This document shows, one piece after another, positions 1 through 11,749 of a stretch of 64,000 nucleotides of DNA. Under the pieces are notes generated by a model. That model was not told the DNA's origin. It ran no database searches and was given only the letters and a program-made list of their open reading frames with translations. The DNA comes from Thelephora terrestris (lineage: Eukaryota; Basidiomycota; Agaricomycetes; Thelephorales; Thelephoraceae), in assembly GCA_015956445.1 (NCBI GenBank), contig WIUZ02000002.1:868001-932000 (forward strand), given 5' to 3'. The position numbers and the translations under genes are program-made. The stretch's first letter is position 1. The number at the start of each line of letters is the position of its first letter.

Positions 1-760
1 GGGACGCCTAAAAGGGACAACAACAAACTATTATCCATCAATAACCCAAAAAGGATAAAACAAACTCTCAACCGCAATTGTGATCCCATCAATCATGAGA
101 AATCCCCATTGTACTCCTATTGACATCATTTCTATTGTTCCCTTTATTGTCGGTCATCCTAAGTCCTACTTCCATGACTCATTTACCCTGCCCTAAACTG
201 CGCACAGACCATGTTGACTCGTTTTTGACTAGTTTTATGATTACTAAGCACGTAGAGGATTGGGTATATATGGAAGAGTGTTTGCTCCTTTTTTCCCCAT
301 TCTCAATCTCTTCTGTATTCTTCTACCAACTGCTCAATACACAAAGTAAGCTGAGGAATCCTCCTCGCGCCTTACTCTTACTGACTCATTTAAGCAGGAA
401 TCATTCTGCTAGTGTATGTTCAACGCACCAAATTCCTTCCCCTCTACTAGTCCTCTCCCAAGACCTATCATTCTGGACATTCAAAGATCTGTCTAGGAGT
501 ATAAACTCATCAGGAGTCTTCAAAGCAATAGGACCAGTGGTTTATTAGTACGCCACCCCTATTATTGTCCTTTCTCAGCCCTTGACGCCAGAGTTATCAC
601 TCCTCCTTTCCTTCTCAGAGCAGACCACCAATTCCTGTGGAAATCCACTGTTACTGGTAGTGTACTCGCCACAGTTTATTTTAGTATAAGTCCCGCCTTC
701 CAGTTTCCAAACCCACAAGTTCATCTGACTACCAACGTTCATACTCATTGTCCTGCCCAT
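1..760 (+). mobile_element. TGT unit group 4, partial (left edge of window)
   Basis: This is LTR-like sequence matching the promoter and U5-like half of the group 4 units at 47.8-48.5 kb and 53.7-53.9 kb. It has GAAATCCCCAT motifs near 100, a TATA box (GGGTATATATGG) near 264, a pyrimidine-rich leader and an AATA-rich stretch near 330. The antisense gene half would lie left of the window. Similarity fades near 760. It is a broken fossil, clearly diverged from the other group 4 copies and therefore probably an older one. Confidence 0.6.
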
Positions 761-864
761 TTAAGCACACATCTGGAGCACCATCAACTCAAGGACAATT
801 GAGTCTGCGCATCCTGGGCTCTGCCGCTCGTCAGCCCTGTATATTATTATGTAATGATCACCAT

Positions 865-985
865 GTCCCCACTGGGCACAGTGGATTCACATGGCCAGGC
901 ACATTTTGAATGTATTCAAATTTCCCCCAACATTGTGATCACTTCAGCATGTACCAACTGGATATTTGACCCCTTGCTCCCAGTG
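865..985. repeat. CACTG MITE end fragment
   Basis: The sequence matches the right end of the MITE at 32333-33111, sharing the segment around ACATGGCCAGGCACATTTTG and the terminal ...CCCAGTG. Only about 120 bp survive, so this is a deletion derivative. Confidence 0.6.
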
Positions 986-1139
986 AGTACCATTTTGCTA
1001 GTCCAGGTACCACCTGTTGCTTATATTGTTGATCAATACATCAGTTACCCATTCTCCCTACACTCTACCTACTGAGTTAAGCACTGAGCACTGGTATTGA
1101 TCTCTCATGGGAAGGAACCCACAGATTCCACCCCATCAC

Positions 1140-1268
1140 TTCTCCCATACCATTGACATCACATACCATCATGTATCTCCTTCGACCATCACATACCACT
1201 GAAACATCACATACCACCATAAATCATCATAAATCATCACATATCAACATTAGCCACCACATACCATG
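1140..1268. repeat. Low-complexity CATACCA/AATCATC repeats
   Basis: Short degenerate repeats of ATCACATACCA and AAATCATCAT type run up to the solo LTR at 1273. No coding signal is visible. Confidence 0.5.
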
Positions 1269-1272
1269 AAGG

Positions 1273-1913
1273 TGTCACGAATCCACTTCTGGGAACAAAA
1301 GATCAGCCAGGTAGTTAATGAAATTTGTGCCATCAAGACCCACCAAGCAGCCTGAGGGCAGTAAGTGGTTCAGCAGGAAATGAGAGAGTGTCAAGTGATC
1401 AGAAGATGTCAGGTGATCAGAAAGTGTCAGGTGATGGGAACATGATCAAGGCTATGTGTGGAAACCCATCATGTGACTTATTACATGATTTGTTGCCCGA
1501 ACAAACAAGGCCAAAGATAGATGACCAAATAGTAACAAATAGTATTATGTGACTTGTTGGATGGGAATATATATAAGGAAAGGTATCTCAGACCTTTCTC
1601 TTTTCCCACCCTCAATCTTCTTTGTAATCACTATCATTAGTTTCAATATATCAGAGAGTATAAATCATACTCCATTCTCACCCTTCTATTCATTTGATGG
1701 GCAAATCAATTGCCTGAAGAGTGAACCCTCAATAAATCCCCAACATCTTCTCATTGGTTACAGGTACTAACCAAGAGAATAAACCCCTCTATTCCCACAT
1801 ACATCTCCCTCTGCCCCTACATACTACCTCCCTAAACATCTCCTCCAACCCCCTTTCCATCCCCAACACTGATCCTCTGACATCAGAACAAGCTTAGGCT
1901 GGTAACCCTGACA
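1273..1913 (+). mobile_element. Solo LTR, 641 bp, related to group 4 ends but lacking the antisense gene
   Basis: The element starts TGTCACGAATCC and ends GGTAACCCTGACA, with GAAGG on both sides (1268-1272 and 1914-1918), a 5-bp target duplication. A TATA box (ATATATATAAGG) lies near 1566, followed by a pyrimidine-rich start region, as in U3-R-U5. Its termini resemble group 4 units (TGTCACGAATACG start, ACAACCCTGACA end), yet it is only 641 bp and has no antisense gene. It is therefore a conventional-size relative of the giant units. No internal region is present. Confidence 0.8.
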
Positions 1914-2838
1914 GAAGGTTCTGGATGGTGCTATCTAAGTCAGGTATCCCCAGGTACCATCACATGCAGATTGTCAAATTTGTCAATGCATGATATTCCC
2001 TGTTCAGTTGATTGCCTTTGTTCATTTCAATGGATTATTTCCAGCCCAAGCCACTGTGTCTTGTGAGGCTTGTGAATATTTTTGGGGCTGGACACTTACA
2101 ACCAATTGCTTCTGTGCCTCGAGTAGCTCATTTTGAACACTCTGAAACATCACATCCAGTTCAGGGGGCACACAAAGAAACCATTGTGCTTGGGACTCAC
2201 ACCTATATGAAATAGATGATATGTGCACCATAAATGTGAGGGCAGAACCCATATGTGACAAATTGCTTCAATTTCATCCAAAGAACTGCTCAGGTCTGGA
2301 GGAATCATCTTCTGCTCGTTTGGAATATGATCAAATAATTGATGCAATTGATTGAAGCATGGTTCTGTTAGGCCAGAAACAGTGTAGTGGCATTGAATGT
2401 AGCGTTGATGAAAGAAGTAAAGTTGCAGATGAAGATAGCTGCAAGGACAAGGAGGAAACCAATAATGATTGCAGAAGTATTTATGTGCAAAAACATTGGG
2501 GGTAGGTGAGGAATGAGGGGGAGGAGAGCATGCTGGATTTATAAACCCCATCACCTACAACTAGGGGGGGGCAGCCCTCACACAGGGACTTCAAAGTATA
2601 TGGTGGCTGAGGTACACAAAAATTCTTCCCACACGCACAATGAGACCATGTCGCACGAAACCTTTCACCATGAAACTCACCCATCACTTCACACAAAACC
2701 TGTTACTCATCTTGCATGTGTTGTCCCCCACATTGCACAAACACCCATACTCCTCCTGAGGGGGATTCCTGCCTTTGTCTGACCAGATCCAAAGGTATGC
2801 AATCTGCTCTGTCAGTTTGCATGCCACATAGAAGTAGT
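1914..2838 (-). other. Unassigned sequence with possible minus-strand exon remnants
   Basis: Several minus-strand frames are open (2022-2261, 2150-2554, 2481-2696). One contains a glutamine-rich stretch (ELLEAQKQLVVSVQPQKY) that reads like real coding sequence, and another is rich in Cys, His and Tyr. No frame is long and I recognise no family. It may be the remains of a spliced host or transposon gene. Confidence 0.25.
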
Positions 2839-3465
2839 CACTGGGGGTGAGGGGTCACTTACCTAGCAGTTACATTGTGATTATGTTGTGGTTTTTAAAC
2901 AATGTGTCCAGCCTGTGGCCAGCAGGTACATGCTGAGTTTTTTTTACAAAGCATCCATCAATGTGATCACAATGTGGCCAGAGGGTACACTTTGATCACT
3001 TTTACAAAGTGCCCATAAATTTAATCACAATGTGTCCTGCAGGTCCATGCAGGACACATTGTAAAAGTATTCATCAAAGTGGCCGCTGGGCCTGTTGTGA
3101 AAAAAGCCAGGGGTTTCTTTCACAATATATCCTACTGTTTATCTGAGCCACTCATTGTGAGTTCTTTCAAAAAGTACCCAGCAATGTGACCACAATGTTC
3201 CCAGGGGGTTCTTAATTTTTTTACAACAAACTCTCAAAGAAACAGTTGAGGATCTGGTCAAATACTTTGTGGACACATTGCTGGGTACTTTTTGGAAGAA
3301 CTCTCAATTAGTGGTTCAAACACACAGTAGGATACATTGTAAATAAAATTGTGAAAGAAACTCTTGGTTTCTTTCACAACAGACCCAGTGGCCACTTTGA
3401 TGGATACTTTTACAATGTGTTCAGCATGGACCCACAGGGCACAGGACAGACGGTGGTCACCCATG
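2839..3465. repeat. CACTG-type foldback MITE, diverged
   Basis: It begins CACTGGGGGTGAGGGGTCAC and carries an imperfect inverted repeat. Segments such as the CTGAGCCACTCATTGTG block near 3145 recur inverted after 3250. The right end resembles the ATGTGTTCAGCATG... end of the MITE at 32333-33111 but is degraded. It belongs to the ACAATGTGWCCA-rich MITE subfamily. Confidence 0.55.
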
Positions 3466-3888
3466 ATGACACACTAAAAGAAGACTTTTTGATGACATCA
3501 TCTGGAAAAACTTGAGTGGCTAAGCAAAGCAATCTGATCGGTATTTGATGTTATTGGAGTGCTAGCCGCGTTATTGCAAATAGCTCAAATAGTGGTCCTG
3601 CTATGTGAATAATGCTACTGTAGCTAGATTGCGGTTTGGGAGTGACGGTATACCGTTCAAATCACAAGACCTTAGTGTTACGATAGACCCCGAATAGCAA
3701 CTGATTTGAACGCTCATAGGTACAGCTAGCTCGCTCATTTTCAAACACAGGATGGGTTTGCAAATCAATATATTCAGAGTTGGGGTCAATTATTCGAACG
3801 ATTCACTACATTAGCATGGTTTTCGAACGCAAAACATGTGATGGGGGTCAAATCGGCATGAGATCCGTGTTCATCATACTTGGTTTGG
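3466..3888. other. No gene seen; possible 3' flank of the neighbouring minus-strand gene
   Basis: AT-balanced sequence without a convincing frame. Because the gene at 3889-6055 ends here on the minus strand, its 3' UTR may extend into this stretch. Confidence 0.3.
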
Positions 3889-6055
3889 TCAATACCCCTG
3901 GGTCAGGGCCCCCGATACTTTGGACGATAGTTTGTTCCTGTGCAAGTGGGCTTCAACAATCTGAATAAAAGGTCTGACAGGAAAGGCGTACATTGTCCCC
4001 TTGTAAATGTTCAAAAGTGCTCGTGCGAGCTTTTGGCTCCCATTCTTCGATACTCTAACTTGCTCAAACGAGTGAAGATGTCCAGCGTAACGGTCTTCCT
4101 GTTTTTTCTCGAAGAATTGCATTTGCGCCCCTTCGACCACCTCCCTAAGTGCAACCTCAATCTATTGATCACCTTGTCTTAGCCACGACCCAGACATTAA
4201 CGAGGGTGGCACATGGAGCACTTACCAAGGTTGCTGCCAATGCTGCCATTGGTTTGGGGATCTCTCCTCCGTGTTCTCCGGTCGGGACCTGGCTCTCGAG
4301 GGAACTGTCGCATCTGAAGAAATAGGCAAGCATAAACAACACCTCCTGGCGTTGATATGGTGCAGTGCTGTCAGGTGCACCCTATTGATTGTGAATGGAA
4401 CACGGTTGAAGATGTTAAACCTCAAGACTTGTGCATCTACTCACCTTGTTTGTGGTCCCAGAGTGGAATGCATCTTGGTCCAAGAACGTCGCCGCTTTTG
4501 CTGCTTTTTCAGTGTCCGAGCCCAATAGCCCATAGGAAGACTTGGCCATCATCTTTGCCCTCATTTTCTCTCAAACTTTTACCTTTGTAGGTGATCCAAC
4601 TAAAGCTCTTGCCACATTCAATGTGGATTGACGAAAGCCGCTCCATCGGTTTCGAATCTGATGAGCAACCGTCAGTAATTGGGATGAGTGCCGGGTTGAA
4701 CTGGCAATCACCATAGACAATAGGCAGTAGAAATAATTGATGTCAACTCCCACCCGTTCTCCCACCGCTTTGATGACTTGGTTGTGAGCCCTTGCGGAAA
4801 GCTTGAACTTGAGCACATTGACTAGCCATCGTTTTTGTTGGTCGACATCTGGCAAGAATTGATCAGGAGGAGATTGGAATTAGCCCGTTTGACGACAGCG
4901 CTCAGGCAGTTGTTGAATTTGGTTGTTTGGCTGGTTTGTTTGTAGCTCCTGTTGTCCTCCTGCACCAGGTCGGTGAACCCCGGCCAAGCTAAGACGGGCG
5001 GTACAAATCCCATGCTTCCGTGGTTGAGGAAGAGGTGGGCTTGCGGGTGAGCACTGGCTTTCATGCTGAAATTGGGCATATTTGCGGGTGAGTCCTCTGG
5101 TTGTTGAAACGATGGGCCCAGGGCAGGGACCTGATGAAACAGATAAATGCTGACATTCGGTTTTGTACCACAGCCGTGCACCTCCCTGATGATACACTCT
5201 GCTCATTTTCCACCCTACCCACAAGTAAGCCCTCTGGCGCAAGAGATAAGAGGAGACAGAAACATTCACTCACAGTTGGCCTGACCACAGGACTCTCGCT
5301 GTTGTCACAGTCATTACCAATATCATTCTTTCCCCATTGTTCAGTGACTCTGGCCGCGGGGACTATGGTAGTGGCGGGGAGCTTGATTGATGTGGCACTA
5401 CGTCACAAGAGTTCTTTCGCCATAAGAAAATCTCCATACCTCGTTAGCCAGCTGAATTGCGTTCAGGAGCTCATCTGCTTCATCACCGCTCGGTAATGGT
5501 GAAGTGGCATCACCTATATGCTGGGAGTTGCTTCGCATTCAAATCTCTCGTAGTGCTCACAAACCATCGGTAGTGCGGTTAGCTGTGTCATCCTCCTCAT
5601 CCTCAGAGTCTGAAGAAGCAGCAGGTCGTGCTGGTGTCCTTCTTATGCTGGCCTTTGATTTGTTGGTTTTTTCTGCGACCCAAAGCTCAGTACAGTGAAC
5701 ATAAGTCCATGATTATTGGTCACACCACCTTGCCCTATGTTCCTGCCGCCAGTGTCAATTCCATGGTTTCCTTGGTTACATCACCTGGAGGATCTGTCTG
5801 CGTCACGTTCAAACCCCTTCTGTTTGAGCGCTTGGTCGGTTGATCCACGGGAGGTAAGTCTTTGGCCTTTCGCTTCTGTGTCACTATAATAATGTGAGTA
5901 AAGGAGCCTCAGCGCGCAACGATGCAACTACTAGCTTTCACAGTGGTGGGCTCTACCCCTTTATCTTTTGATCTTGTACCCATACGGCGGGCAGAAGAGG
6001 CAGATTCTGTCGCACTTGGGGGGCGTTGTTTGCACGACTGTTCTTTGGGTGGCAT
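3889..6055 (-). CDS. Multi-exon hypothetical protein with charged N-terminus (tentatively DUF6532-like)
   Basis: The likely start is the ATG at 6055 (MPPKEQSCKQRPPSATES). A basic, low-complexity first exon runs to about 5909, followed by exons with lysine-rich (KRKAKDLPPVDQPTKRS) and acidic (SSDSEDEEDDT) patches near 5880-5580. Structured parts follow: 4855-4580 (KRWLVNVLKFKLSARAHNQ), near 4495-4440, 4385-4215 (near GEIPKPMAALAATL), and 4145-3889 (LARALLNIYKGTMYAF). Good GT-AG introns separate the last exons, for example donor GTGAGTAGATG near 4444 and donor GTAAGTGCTC near 4225. The order of disordered charged N-terminus then a helical C-terminal domain resembles agaricomycete DUF6532 proteins, from memory only. 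Function is unknown. It is the only gene here with host-like architecture and no visible transposon context, though it abuts the Plavaka gene head-to-head. Confidence 0.45.
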
Positions 6056-6989
6056 GGGAAGGGGAGGAGGGCTGGCAACGAATGCGGCATGTGTTCCCGG
6101 TTTTAAGGCTCGCACGGACCAGGACCCAAAAAAATCAGGTACAAAAATGATTCTGAAATTATTCACCCCCCTACCACTGACTTATTTTCCCATCGCCTTT
6201 TCCAGCCTTTTCCCCACCACAATGCACCAAACAGCAAAGCATCTATGCCCTGGATGTGGGCGATTCTTCCTCCCAGGTGGCTACATGAACCATCTAAAGT
6301 TTACCCGTGACCCCCGCTGCAAATCTGTTTGAAAATTGGTTTTTCAACACACCTCACCTTCTCAAATTTTGAACACTCCCATAACCGCCCAACCTTCAGT
6401 CACTCCCTCCTCTCCCATCCCCGGGCCCTCACGCACACCTGAAAACCTTGACCCAGATGTGGAGATGTTGGATAGTGGGAACGAGAACCAGGACCATCTT
6501 CCGATGGATTTGGACATTATCCCACCATCGCCAAGCCAGTCGATTGAGTCCGATGGCAATGGTGCAGTTGAGCAAGGTATTTTTGACAAGTCATTTGCCG
6601 CACGTCCATGCCCTCATCATTAGTTCAGACACAGACTTGGATTTCAGCTCAGACTCGGACTCTGAGTTCGGGTCAGACGCAGACTCCAATTTGTCTGATG
6701 GCAATGGCAGTGAGACCCACCGATCATGCAGTCAGGAACAAATCACGCTGTCTGGTAAGTCACTTGGGTCTTGGGTCTCAGGCAATCAAAAAATCATGCT
6801 AACAACTGTCAGGAACATGGTATTTTTAAACTTTTTATAACACGCTCTTTCTTCGAACTCTTCTTACCCTTTCTTATGTTTGAATGTTTCACACTCCTTA
6901 TCCTTCACACCAATCATTCCAAACACACACACTCGCGTACTATTCCCAGCGAATCCACAACGAGCTATACAAGTGCTATCATCGTCCCA

Positions 6990-8722
6990 TCAGAAATTGA
7001 CTCTATCTACGGCAGGCCTAAAGGTCATCAACTGTCCATCCCGGAGATCGTAGTGCTGGCCCCTCCTCGCAAGGACCTCCCCGAACATGGTGTCACCATC
7101 TTCGGCACTCAGCTGAACGACTAGTTCAAGCCGATAGGAAGAGATGCCTTCGAGCGGACCGATCAGCCTCCCAGATGTCACCGAACTGCTGAACACCTGG
7201 TCCCACATCTCCATCACCGGGTGATTGCTCGACAGCACTATCGACGTAGTCGGCAAGCGACCCTCCGTCTCCCTCATCGGACCCCTGGGTGGGATCCTGC
7301 CTTGCGAGGCAAAGCTGGTGTCGGAGTTGGATCTCGGACTCGACCTGTCGGTAAGGACGGTGGACCCAATATCGGAATCCTCGCTCCTCACCTCGACCAG
7401 ACTGGTCACCATCCGACTCGACTGGCCAAGGGTAAGGATTAGCCGATGCGGTCATACGATGAGCAGGACGGTGTCGAGAGTGTTTGCATCGTTGCCCCTT
7501 AGTCACCGGACGTACCTCGGCGACCCTCGGAGCATCTTCAGCTCGGTCAACCTCCATGACCTCATCCTCGATCTTCACCAACTGGTGGATCGGCTGCAAA
7601 ACGCAGCGCCCACAGTTCTCTTTGTTGGAAGCGGCCAAAGTGGAAGCCGGAGTCGGAACGGGAACCGAGTTCTCGATCGGAGGCATCGCATAGGACAACA
7701 GGTTAGGCAATGGGAGTACCACCTCGTCGGCGTACTCCAACTCGAATGGAACATCGGCTGTCCCCTAACCAACCAATTTGGGACCCTCCTTACAGTTACA
7801 GGTCTTGTCCTGTAAGGACTCGACCTGCGCAGTTAATACCGCCACCACGTTCTCGAGTTCTTCCGTCTAGAAGAAGGTCTTTCAGTTATTGCACAAACTG
7901 CAAAGGCTGAAAGACGACCTTTTCATCTCTCCTGGCCAACGCCCCCTTAATGTTGTTGTCTCGAACCTTCAACCCGGCGATCAACTCCTGATGGTTGGCG
8001 ACCATTGCCTCCAACGCCTCGTTCGTTCCCTGTTGGAAGGCTGCCAAGGTCTCCTTCATCTGAAGACCCTCCGCTGACAAATGAAGGACGTCTGCCTTCG
8101 CCTCCTTCACTTTGCGCTCCAATCGTTCAACCTAGGCAGTCTGATTAGTCGAGAGTCATACTCGAATATTCAGACAGAAAACCTACCCGGCTTTCTCCTT
8201 CCCGAACAAGCAACCACAAGAGACTAGTGGAAGCAGTGGCGTGGCGGACAGCCCTAGGAACGGTCGCTCCGTGTTCCAGCAGGTCCTGATCGTAGATTCC
8301 CCTTTGCAGGGTGTACCAGAGCTCTTTCTTGATTGGATGCTCCAGCTCCCCGAACCTACCCCTCATCTGGAAGGCTACCTTCTCGGCGATTATGGTACGA
8401 ACCCAAAGCTCGTCATCCCAGGTCAACCCCATCAAATGTGGGATGGTCTCCCTGAGACGTTCGGCGTCCACTTCCGTGACGACCTCCAAGATCTAGAAGC
8501 TGTTAGCCTGACATCAACGCCTAAAGAACGTGCCTCTACCTAGAGGAAGGCGTTAGTGCAAACACACGAAGCTCTAGTTCTCCCCCATACCTGGTCATCA
8601 GTGGTATAGGGAGTCCCCGCCGCACAGGCATAGGTCTTGCGATTGGCGGCACGATGGTCAATGCGAGAGATGGTGGAGATGCCGTTGGCGACTTTGTAGG
8701 TATGGTTGTTGGGGAAAGACAT
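6990..8722 (-). CDS. Antisense gene of group 2 unit N1: coiled-coil protein, function unknown
   Basis: Start at 8722 (MSFPNNHTYKVANG), with a TATA box about 70 bp upstream (CTATAAGAAGG near 8790). Several exons lie between short introns: a small basic first exon (8722 to about 8590), a DELW...MRGRF...GIYDQDLL domain (8489-8145), a coiled-coil exon (8122-7886), and a long acidic, proline-rich tail ending near 6990 (MTFRPAVDRVNF). The same domain order occurs in the group 1 genes, with shared DELW, MRG and GIY signatures, so the two groups are homologous. No enzymatic motif is visible. It is a gene of a retroelement fossil. I cannot tell whether this copy is functional. Confidence 0.6.
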
Positions 8723-8787
8723 GTTGGTAAGATGATGGGGAAGTTGCTGGTGTTGCTGATCAAGGATGGCTCCAAGAAGACGTCCTT

Positions 8788-9676
8788 CTTATAGCCTAGA
8801 TCGGTGATCCTTCACGTGACCTACCTCGACGAACCTCATTGGTCCGGGTCACATCAACTTCCGCCACTGTACCATCATCGTTGGCTTACTACATCAAGCT
8901 GACACCTCGGCCTGCGGGACGGCCTTGGAAGAACTTCGTTCCGGAACGCCTAGAACGCGCGCGCACTAAAAATAGGTCTCATGACCTTGACGACCCCTTT
9001 ACGAACCCCCTTTACGACCCTGATGACTCATTTATGACATCATGATAATGACCAACCCTGGACCCTGGAACACACACGTGGGCACAGGGTATCAACATTT
9101 GGACACTGTGCTTCTACTCGGATAGTACCCCTATCTGATCTGGTTGTGCTTTGGAAGCAGAGTAGGCCCGAGCCGAGAACGGCGGCCGAAGAATATAATC
9201 CCTGGTGCCACTTAGGAAGAACGATATTCCCAGGTGCTATGCCTAATCAAGACTAGGTCTGATCAAGCGATTACGGTTGCAACTCCCAGGTTACTGCCTG
9301 TCCGTTGATATCATACCACCTACCGACAACAAGGGATGTGTAGAGTTCCTTCGATCTCTAGCCAACCGCAGAAGCTCAGAGACGGTGCTCACCTGACCCT
9401 TGGGTGTGGTCTAGATTCAGGTACGAACTTTCATGACCCATGCCCCTATTTCTTTTAGGACTAGTGTTATCTTTACCCCTATGTTTCATGCGGACATTTC
9501 TTATCTTTTATGCAATCCTTCACACACTAGTAAGGCCCTTTGTCCTTTAGTCTCCCACGCGTCCCCTTGTTCGCTTCCCTTACTTAGCATTCTCACACTC
9601 CTTATCTCCCTTTGTTCTGGACTTGATAAGGGTATATTAGGGTATTGACGTCATGACCACTCCTTTAGTATAAGTA
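8788..9676. promoter_or_regulatory. Divergent promoter pair of unit N1
   Basis: A minus-strand TATA (CTATAAGAAGG, about 8788-8796) precedes the antisense gene. A plus-strand TATA (AGTATAAGTAG, about 9667-9676) precedes the LTR-type leader. The sequence between, including GGCCGTCCCGCAGG-type GC-rich blocks near 8910, holds no gene. Copy N2 has the same arrangement inverted (13277 and 11701-11714). Confidence 0.5.
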
Positions 9677-11749
9677 GCAACTGTGGCTGTATCGTAGTAC
9701 CTTAGTTTTGTTACCTCAGGAAATCCTCTGCCCTTCTCAGCCCAGTTGCAGTTAAGGCCAAGTCAGAGTTTCTTGTTTGATCCAAGACACCCCCATCTGC
9801 TCTCCCTCCCGCTCTGCGCGTCAACTGCGCCTCGTAACTATAGACTCCCAGCAGTCATATTAGAACACCTCGAGCGTCCAGTCGATCAACTGGTGGAGTC
9901 ATCAATCCTGTTGTAGGGATCAACCCTTGCGTGTTAAACCGAACGAAGTGCGGTTTAGGTTGGGTTTCTCTTTAGGATTTCGACCTGACTTGCAGTGACC
10001 TCGGACAACCTACCGGAAGAATAGAGACGTGATCGTTCTCTCACAAGCTAGTTGGACTAGTGAGTACTCTGCAGAGTCGGCTCAGTGCACTGGTAGTTGT
10101 TGGGGTAGAGTGGCCCTGACAACAACTACTAGCCATCCAGGACTCATCACCTGGCAGATCAAGCAACAAACCTTATGCTGTGAAATTTGGCGGGAGAGCA
10201 GGAGAAGCGGTGAGGAAAGATGATCAACATCTGGCATATGGACAATATTCCCAGGACCTTCAGGGAGTAGACATGCCAAGCGAATGGGCGCCATTCTCAA
10301 CCCGCATGGATTGGGAGGTTGCACATTGGGCAAAACTGCGAGGGCCAAGCTCGACGGCGTTATCGGAGCTCTTAGGAATCAATGGGGTATGTTGTTATCA
10401 TGTCTTCCTCCTCTCCCTTGTTCTGATGCCAGCCCGCATTGTAGCTTGCAAACAAACTTGGTTTATCGTTCTCGACTGCTGATGAGCTCAACCGGGTCAT
10501 CGACAGGAAGCTCTCGAACAGACTTCCGAAATTTGTCCAAGAGGAGCTTACACTTGCTGGCCAGACCTATGAGTTTTACCACCGGGACATAATTCAGTGC
10601 ATTCGTGCCCTCTACGGAGACCCAGAGCTGGCTGGATTACTTGCATATGTGCCAGAGAAACATTTCACCGGGCCAGATAAGAAAACACAAATTTACTCTG
10701 AGATGAACACAGGTAAATGGTGGTGGACACGCCAAGTATGAGTTTTATATGTTGCGGTAGTCACGTGCCTAAACTAACATGATGTGGTACAGGTTGAACT
10801 CGAGGATGAGTTTGGTGGGGTGACAATCATTCCACTTCTTATCTCCTCAGACAAAACTCGGGTTGTCATGTTTGGCACAAAGTCGGCATACCCAGTGTAC
10901 CTCACAATTGGGAACATTCCGAAGGAACTCTGTCAGAGACCATCACGGCGCACTCATGTCCTCCTTGGCTACGTCCCAACAACTTCCCTCCACCATGTTT
11001 CAAGTACTACCTCTCATCGTAGGATGGTCGCAAACCTCTTCCATTATTGTATGTCCCGGATGCTCGCCCCACTGGAAGACCTGGTTAAAGCTGGGCCAAT
11101 TGAGATGACAAGTGGCGATGGGACCGTGCGCCGGACCTTCCCCATTTTTGCATGCTTTGTTGGAAATTACCCAGAGCAGGTGCTCGCTTCTGGGTGCAGT
11201 GCTGGGGACTGTCCTTGGTGTCCTGCAAGACGACTGGAGCTGGAAGACTTTTGTCAGGGCCACTCTACCCCAACAACTACCAGTGCACTGAGCCGACTCC
11301 GCAGAGTACTCACTAGTCCAACTAGCTGTGAGAGAAAGATCACTTCTCTATTCTTCCGGTAGGTTGTCCGAGGTCACTACAAGTCAGGTCGAAATCCTAA
11401 AGGGAAACCCAACCTAAACCATACTTTGTTCGGTTTATCAAGCAAGGGTTTATCCCTACAACAGGATTGATGACTCCACCAGTTGATCGACTGGACGCTT
11501 GAGGTGTTCTATACAATGATCGCTGGGGCTCGATAGTTACAAGGCGCAGTTGACACGCAGAGCGGGAGGGAGAGCAGATGGGGGATGTCCTGTGTTCAAA
11601 CAGAAAACTCTGACTTGTCCTTAACTGCAACTGAGCTGAGAAGGGCAGAGGATTTCCTGAGGTAACAAAACTAAGGTACTACGATACAGCCACAGTTGCT
11701 ACTTATACTAAAGGAGTGGCCATGACGTCCATACCCTGATATACCCTTA

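Larger units (their letters stand above)
6807..10121 (+). mobile_element. TGT unit group 2, copy N1 (giant solo-LTR-like fossil), complete ends
   Basis: Ends are TGTCAGGAACATGG and GGGCCACTC-complement ...TGGCCCTGACA, giving a 7-bp terminal inverted repeat. ACAAC flanks both sides (6802-6806 and 10122-10126). It sits inside the Plavaka gene. An LTR-type TATA box (AGTATAAGTAG, near 9668) fires rightward toward the CTGACA end, with a long pyrimidine-rich leader. The left half carries an antisense gene (6990-8722). No second terminal repeat, PBS or pol is present. It looks nearly whole as an LTR. Confidence 0.8.

Noticed and set aside
1140-1268. CRISPR-like spaced repeats
   Set aside because: Repeats are short, irregular and degenerate, and the genome is fungal.
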